A stretch of DNA of 55,469 nucleotides. Origin: Mycobacteriaceae bacterium (GTDB lineage Bacteria > Pseudomonadota > Gammaproteobacteria > Burkholderiales > Burkholderiaceae_D). Position numbers and translations under genes: made by a program. The notes beneath the pieces are model-generated. The model was not told the DNA's origin and did not search any database. It saw only the letters and a list, made by a program, of their open reading frames with translations. Location: contig CAJCHO010000120.1 in the NCBI GenBank assembly GCA_903970145.1, positions 1-55,469 on the forward strand, read 5' to 3'. Below are positions 51,645-55,469 of the stretch, piece after piece (within the stretch, counting starts at the first letter, position 1; every line of letters begins with the position of its first letter).

Positions 51645-53247
51645 CTAGAGTTCGCTCTCAGGGATGATGGGACTGAGCAACTCGGGTGCGAGTCTCTCCA
51701 ACCAGCTGGTTTCGGGATCGCTACCATAAACCTTGCCCTCGGCTTCGTCGCCGAGCACCCATTGGACTTCAGCATTGGGCCCGATGCGCAGGTTGTAGAA
51801 ACTACCATCGTCGAGCAGGCCTATCAGGCGTTGTGCGATCTCGGGACTCTCGATGATGATGCCGACTTCGGTATTCTCGTAAGCTGACCGAAAATCAAGA
51901 TTCATCGACCCTATGAATACACGCGACTGATCGACGGTAATCACTTTCGCGTGCAGGCTCCCCGAAGACGAACCGAACGCACCCAGGCGCTTGCGGTCTC
52001 TCGTCTGCGACGGACTCAGCTCATGAATGATGACCCCTGCTTCAAGCATGTCCTTGCGATAGCGCATGTAGCCCGCCTGGGCCAGGGGGGAATCAGTTGA
52101 GGCCAGTGAGTTCGTTACAAGCACGATTCGTCCACCTTGGGCTCGCGCGGCGCGCATCATTTTCATGCCCTGTTCACCAGGTACAAAGTACGGCGACACG
52201 ATGACGGCCTCGTGCTGGGCCTCGCCCAGCATCGCGATCGCCGAGCGGGTAACGGTGGGGAAGTTGGGCTCATCGAGCGCGCGCGATTTGTCCGGATCAT
52301 CGGCGAGCACTTTGGCAGGCGCGATTGTCAGGGCCCGGATGTGCAGCGCCGCGATCTCTGCGGGAAGGGTACCAAATTCCTGGAAGGGCGCTGGCAGCTC
52401 GTCCAGGGGAGGGGGGCTCGCGTCTCCCATCAGTTGGTCGAAATCTTCCTGCGCACGCGCGATACTTGGGTTGGGCCCGACAAGGCGCTTGATCGGAACG
52501 ACCAGCGAACTGTTCCAGTAGTTGTCGAAGGCATGCGAGAGGTCCCGGACCGCAGGTCCGGCCACGAAAAGATCCAGGTCGACGAAGTTGCTGGTTCGCG
52601 ATGTCATGAAGTATTCATCGGCGATGTTGCGCCCGCCCATCACTGCTGCGGCGTTGTCCGCGATGAAAAGCTTGTTATGCATACGCCGGTCGACACGCGC
52701 GAGCTGCAGGGCTGCGCCGATGACTCGGGTAAATCGGTTCGCGCGCAGGTTCACGAATGGATTGAACAGGCGCACCTCGATGTTGGGCATTGCAGCCAGA
52801 TCGCAGAGGACTCGGTCCTCCTCGACGCTGTAGAGATCGTCAATCAAAATCCGGACGCGCACACCACGCCGCGCCGCATTGCGCAGCTCACGCATGAGAC
52901 TCAGGCCCCGTCCGGTCCTGCTTGAGGATGTAGTACTGAACGTCAAGAGTCTTCTCGGCGGCGCGGGCTAACGCTAGTCGCGTCTCGAACGCGTAGGATG
53001 CGACAGGTAAGATACGAAACCCTGAGCGGCCGTCGGCCGGTATGATGGTCGCTACGCTGGCCCGGTAGAGTGCAGTGGAGGAGTAGTCCGCAGCGGCGTA
53101 GCTGATGTCGTCCTTGCCGTGCTCAGGAAGGGCTGCACAGGCCGCAAGCCCCAGGAGGACGAGCGCTCCCAGGCACGCGAAACCGGTCCGCTTCGCGCTG
53201 TCGCTGCTTCTCGCGGCGTGGCCCTGAAGCACGCTGGGTTCGCCCAC
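51645..53247 (-). pseudogene. Phospholipase D/cardiolipin synthase-like lipoprotein gene with frameshift
   Basis: The product is spread over two frames. The first (start GTG 53247) encodes a lipoprotein signal with lipobox LAAC and the entry segment AAEKTLDVQYYILKQD, then runs out at 52888. The second frame resumes at about 52910 with TGRGLSLMRELRNAARRG and continues to 51645. Both HxKxxxxD motifs, MHNKLFIADN and LHAKVITVDQ, are intact. A one-base change in or near a GGACCGGACGGGG stretch would restore a full protein of about 530 residues. This is either a recent inactivating indel or a sequence error. The intact enzyme would transfer phosphatidyl groups at the membrane. Confidence 0.85.
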
Positions 53248-53459
53248 TTCGATGCGTCTCCGTTAGCCATGACCTGATTTCTCACACCATTTCAATGCAG
53301 CGCGCACCGATCGTGCGTGGCCACAATATCCTTGGCGATATCCTAGCATGTTGGCGCCGATGATCTGATTACGGAACGTGTAGTTAGCTGTGAAGGAATG
53401 TTCGGTGGAAGGGGTTATCCCCACTATCAGGCGCGGCATAGCAAGGGCTTTCGAGAAAT
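53248..53459. other. Non-coding stretch before a doubtful ORF
   Basis: No gene seen. The region to 53796 continues with one doubtful reading frame and the TetR operator. Confidence 0.5.
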
Positions 53460-53699
53460 TCAGCCCGGGGGAAAGAGCAGGTCGAATACCTTTCCGTATG
53501 AGGCCCGTCGGTTTCTGAGAGCTATTGCCGGACGCCGCCGTAGTCGGGGCTCAAGGGGCAAAGCCGGCGTTACAGCACGAAGGATCTCGAGGCAGGTGTC
53601 CACTTCCTCTGGTGTCCGACGACTATGCGGGGCGAGACGCATCAGCAGCCCATGAAATTCGTCCCACAACTGGCTGTAGCTCTCCCGGATATGGGCCAT
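53460..53699 (-). CDS. Doubtful small ORF divergent from tetR
   Basis: 79 residues from an ATG at 53699 (frame open to 53840, across the tetR promoter). MAHIRESYSQLWDEFHGLLMRLA looks helical; the rest is Arg/Pro-rich. No family is recognised and no ribosome-binding site precedes the ATG. It begins 40 bp from the TetR palindrome, so TetR control is possible if the gene is real. Confidence 0.3.
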   Translation of the reverse strand: MAHIRESYSQLWDEFHGLLMRLAPHSRRTPEEVDTCLEILRAVTPALPLEPRLRRRPAIALRNRRASYGKVFDLLFPPG

Positions 53700-53738
53700 A
53701 GATCGCGGTTTGCGATAGGCGTGGCGCTTGAACTCGCG

Positions 53739-53762
53739 GTACTTGACTGATCGGTCAAGTAC
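53739..53762. promoter_or_regulatory. TetR operator 1 (upstream of tetR)
   Basis: GTACTTGAC-TGATCG-GTCAAGTAC: 9-bp perfect arms, 6-bp spacer, 34 bp before the tetR start. The inner core TTGAC-N6-GTCAA recurs at 54477-54492. Confidence 0.85.
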
Positions 53763-53796
53763 GTGTATGGTCGGGGAAATGAAGTTTGCCTGACCC

Positions 53797-54420
53797 ATGA
53801 TTAAGACAGAAGCCACCACCCGCCAAAAGCTCATCGACACCGCGCTAGAACTGATCTCGCAGAGCAGTTTCGGCTCGGTCAGCGTTGATGATATCTGCCG
53901 TGAGTCTGGTGTGAAGAAGGGCAGCTTCTACCACTTCTTCCCTTCCAAGGTCGACCTCGTCCTCGAGGCAGTGGATGAGTCGTTCCGGACTTGCAAGGCC
54001 GACTATGACGACGCGTTTTCGCCGTCAAGGCCGCCCTTGGACCGCTTCGAGCGACTTGTGCGTTTGGTGTATGAGGGTCAGAAGGAGATGGCCGAGCAGC
54101 AGGGCCGCGTATGCGGTTGTCCCTTTACTTCCCTCGCCTGCGAGATGGGCAGCCAGGAGCCACGCATTCAGGAGAAGTTCGAGACGAACAAGCGCCGCAT
54201 GGAGCGTTATTATGAAAACGCTATCCGCGACTTGATCGCCGAGGGCGTGATTGACCGCGATACAGATGCACACGAGAAGGCGAAGGAAATTTACGCCTTC
54301 CTGCTCGGCCAGACAGTAATCGCGCGAATACAGAATGATCTCGCGCCGCTAGGTGATGACTTGCGGGCAGGCCTATGGCGCCTGCTCGGGCTGGAAATGG
54401 ACGTCCGAGCCGCTGCGTAG
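53797..54420 (+). CDS. TetR-family repressor of the adjacent RND pump
   Basis: 207 residues. N-terminal helix-turn-helix: KLIDTALELISQSSFGSVSVDDICRESGVKKGSFYHFFPSKVDL (in segments), the usual TetR DNA-binding unit. The C-terminal domain has a Cys cluster (RVCGCPFTSLACEMGSQE) that could sense a thiol-reactive or metal signal, and is typical of the DUF1956/AcrR-like group. The operator lies just upstream and the same core sits before the downstream adaptor gene, so it likely represses both. A terminator separates the two genes. Confidence 0.92.
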   Translation: MIKTEATTRQKLIDTALELISQSSFGSVSVDDICRESGVKKGSFYHFFPSKVDLVLEAVDESFRTCKADYDDAFSPSRPPLDRFERLVRLVYEGQKEMAEQQGRVCGCPFTSLACEMGSQEPRIQEKFETNKRRMERYYENAIRDLIAEGVIDRDTDAHEKAKEIYAFLLGQTVIARIQNDLAPLGDDLRAGLWRLLGLEMDVRAAA

Positions 54421-54442
54421 CGCGAGGGTAAAGCAACCCACA

Positions 54443-54464
54443 GTCGCAGACATGCGACTTTTTT
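54443..54464 (+). terminator. Rho-independent terminator after tetR
   Basis: GTCGCA-GACA-TGCGAC stem-loop followed by six T residues, 23 bp after the tetR stop. It ends the tetR transcript before the second operator. Confidence 0.88.
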
Positions 54465-54476
54465 GTGCGCGTTCTC

Positions 54477-54492
54477 TTGACCGACTGGTCAA
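54477..54492. promoter_or_regulatory. TetR operator 2 (upstream of the RND adaptor gene)
   Basis: TTGACC-GACT-GGTCAA, an inverted repeat sharing the TTGAC-N6-GTCAA core with operator 1. It lies 58 bp before the adaptor ATG. Confidence 0.82.
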
Positions 54493-54549
54493 TTATGGTG
54501 CATCGCAAGGCAAGGGATTGTTGGTTTTCTGTATTTCTTCGGAGGTTGT

Positions 54550-55329
54550 ATGCAAAGCTCAAATCGAACACTGTTGGCGGCTCTCGGTGTGGTCGCGCTC
54601 GCTGTTGTTACAACAGGGGTGGTTAGCTGGTCCGGGGCCCTGACGCCTATAGCGCAGGCATCGGTGAGTCCCGCGGCGCCGCCCGCTGTAGCAGTAACTG
54701 TCGAGACCGTGAAGCTTCAGGACGTGCTCGTCTGGTCGTCATTCTCAGGTCGCATGCGAGCGGTTGACCTGGCCGAGATTCGTCCCGAAGTCAGCGGCCG
54801 GATCACCGAAGTCCGATTCAAGGATGGTGCGAACGTCAGGGCGGGTGACATCCTCCTTGTCATCGACCCGCAACCCTATGAGGCCGCGCTTGCTAAAGCG
54901 CAGGCCCACGTTGCCTCCGCGCAGACGAGAACCAGCTTCGCCAAGACGGATTTGGACCGCGCCGAAAACATGGTGAAGTCACAAGCCATTGCTCAGCGTC
55001 TCTATGATGAGCGCGTCAATGATTATCACGTCGCACAAGCCGACCTCCTTGCAGCGCAAGCCGAAGTGAAGCAGGCCCAAATTGATCTGGACCGTGCCTA
55101 CGTCAAGGCGCCGATCGCGGGGCGCGTCAGTCGGCCAGAAATCACGCTGGGTAACCTCGTCCAGGCGGGCCCCAACGCACCGGTGCTCACGTCTATCGTC
55201 TCGAGAGACGGCATATATGCCGACTTCGAGGTCGATGATCAAACTTACCTTCGCAGCATCCGCAACCACGCTGTGACGCAGGTCAAGGAGCAGACGATTC
55301 CCGTCGAACTCACTGTCGAGGGTGACGCC
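54550..55329 (+). pseudogene. RND efflux periplasmic adaptor, cut off by an IS element
   Basis: 260 residues of native sequence then break. N-terminal signal/anchor helix (LLAALGVVALAVVTTGVVSW), beta-barrel/lipoyl part with FSGRMRAVDLAEIRPEVSGRI and VRFKDGANVRAGDILLVIDPQPYEAAL (in segments), a coiled-coil hairpin (AKAQAHVASAQTRTSF, AQADLLAAQAEVKQAQIDLDRA), and the return strand VKAPIAGRVSRPEITLGNLVQAG. AcrA/MexA-type adaptors are about 380-400 residues, so the last third is missing. The reading frame enters IS sequence and stops 4 bp later. The pump gene and outer-membrane gene, if present, lie beyond the window. Confidence 0.9.
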
Positions 55330-55469
55330 TGTTGATTTCCACGCAATTCTGACCCGGGTTTTTCATCGAATTTTGACCCACCCTGTTTGATGCGCAGTAT
55401 GACTCAGGTTGTGGATATCTTTCTAGCCCTCCCTTCTTTCTTGGTTTGTTGCGAACTGTTTTTGAAGCG
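55330..55469. mobile_element. End of an IS21-like insertion sequence (partial)
   Basis: Starts TGTTGATTTCC at 55330, the TG-type terminus of IS21-family elements. AATTCTGACCC (55345-55355) and AATTTTGACCC (55369-55379) form 24-bp-spaced repeats, with a weaker TATGACTC copy further on, as seen in the transposase-binding ends of this family. No transposase gene is in the window; istA/istB should follow. Confidence 0.78.

Noticed and set aside
1..55469. tRNA, rRNA or CRISPR features
   Set aside because: No rRNA-like stretch, no regularly spaced repeats of CRISPR length, and no cloverleaf I could recognise by eye; a covariance search would be needed for small RNAs.

Overview
The window is a GC-rich chromosomal segment of a Gram-negative bacterium. 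A gammaproteobacterium, possibly close to Xanthomonadales/Nevskiales, fits best. The evidence is a Tat-exported HiPIP, a type IV pilin with a consensus sigma-54 promoter, YaeQ/YchJ/YaiI homologues, cytochrome bd with CydX and CydP subunits, and many lipoproteins and outer-membrane barrels. The lineage is inferred from gene content only. I see no rRNA, tRNA or CRISPR array.

Layout. 1-13.3 kb: the end of an MFS exporter, a HiPIP, a large PAS/GAF histidine kinase, two membrane diguanylate cyclases (one with four PAS domains) and a two-gene ABC-2 exporter. 13.4-20.1 kb: an organic-acid/sialate-type MFS carrier, a periplasmic SrpA-like catalase overlapping a UvrD-type helicase, a lipoprotein built from two tandem repeats, a PRC-barrel protein and a ferritin-like protein. 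20.1-30.5 kb: mostly exported proteins (SRPBCC, YceI, PilA, ModA, TlpA-like, a His-rich Spy-like protein, a small Cys protein, a secreted chorismate mutase, DUF4399), plus a fumarylacetoacetase-family enzyme, a GNAT enzyme and a patatin. 30.6-37.7 kb: an M28 peptidase, a yaiI / 59-aa gene / ychJ / yaeQ operon, a GAF-GGDEF protein, and Ohr/OhrR next to a flavin reductase. 37.7-41.5 kb: a five-gene minus-strand cluster of a DUF2946 protein, two outer-membrane barrel proteins, a GNAT enzyme and a periplasmic solute-binding-like protein. 41.7-49.8 kb: small NTF2-like genes, a GST, cydP-cydA-cydB-cydX, and SulP divergent from a ribbon-helix-helix regulator. 49.9-55.5 kb is accessory in character: a transposase remnant, a MarR/reductase pair, a frameshifted phospholipase-D gene, and a TetR gene with an RND adaptor gene that is cut off by the end of an IS21-like element.

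Themes. (1) Second-messenger output: three GGDEF proteins, all with catalytic and inhibitory motifs intact, and no EAL or HD-GYP protein in view. (2) Oxidative and redox stress: SrpA-like catalase, Ohr/OhrR, ferritin-like protein, TlpA-like thioredoxin, cytochrome bd. (3) Cell envelope. (4) Local regulators beside palindromes that can be read directly: RHH/SulP, MarR/reductase, TetR/RND, OhrR.

The most unusual signals are three scattered paralogues of one small unrecognised family (22.6, 27.6 and 43.4 kb), the five-gene DUF2946/barrel module, an RHH gene whose -10 box leaves almost no 5' leader, and a 59-aa gene that bridges yaiI and ychJ by overlapping both.
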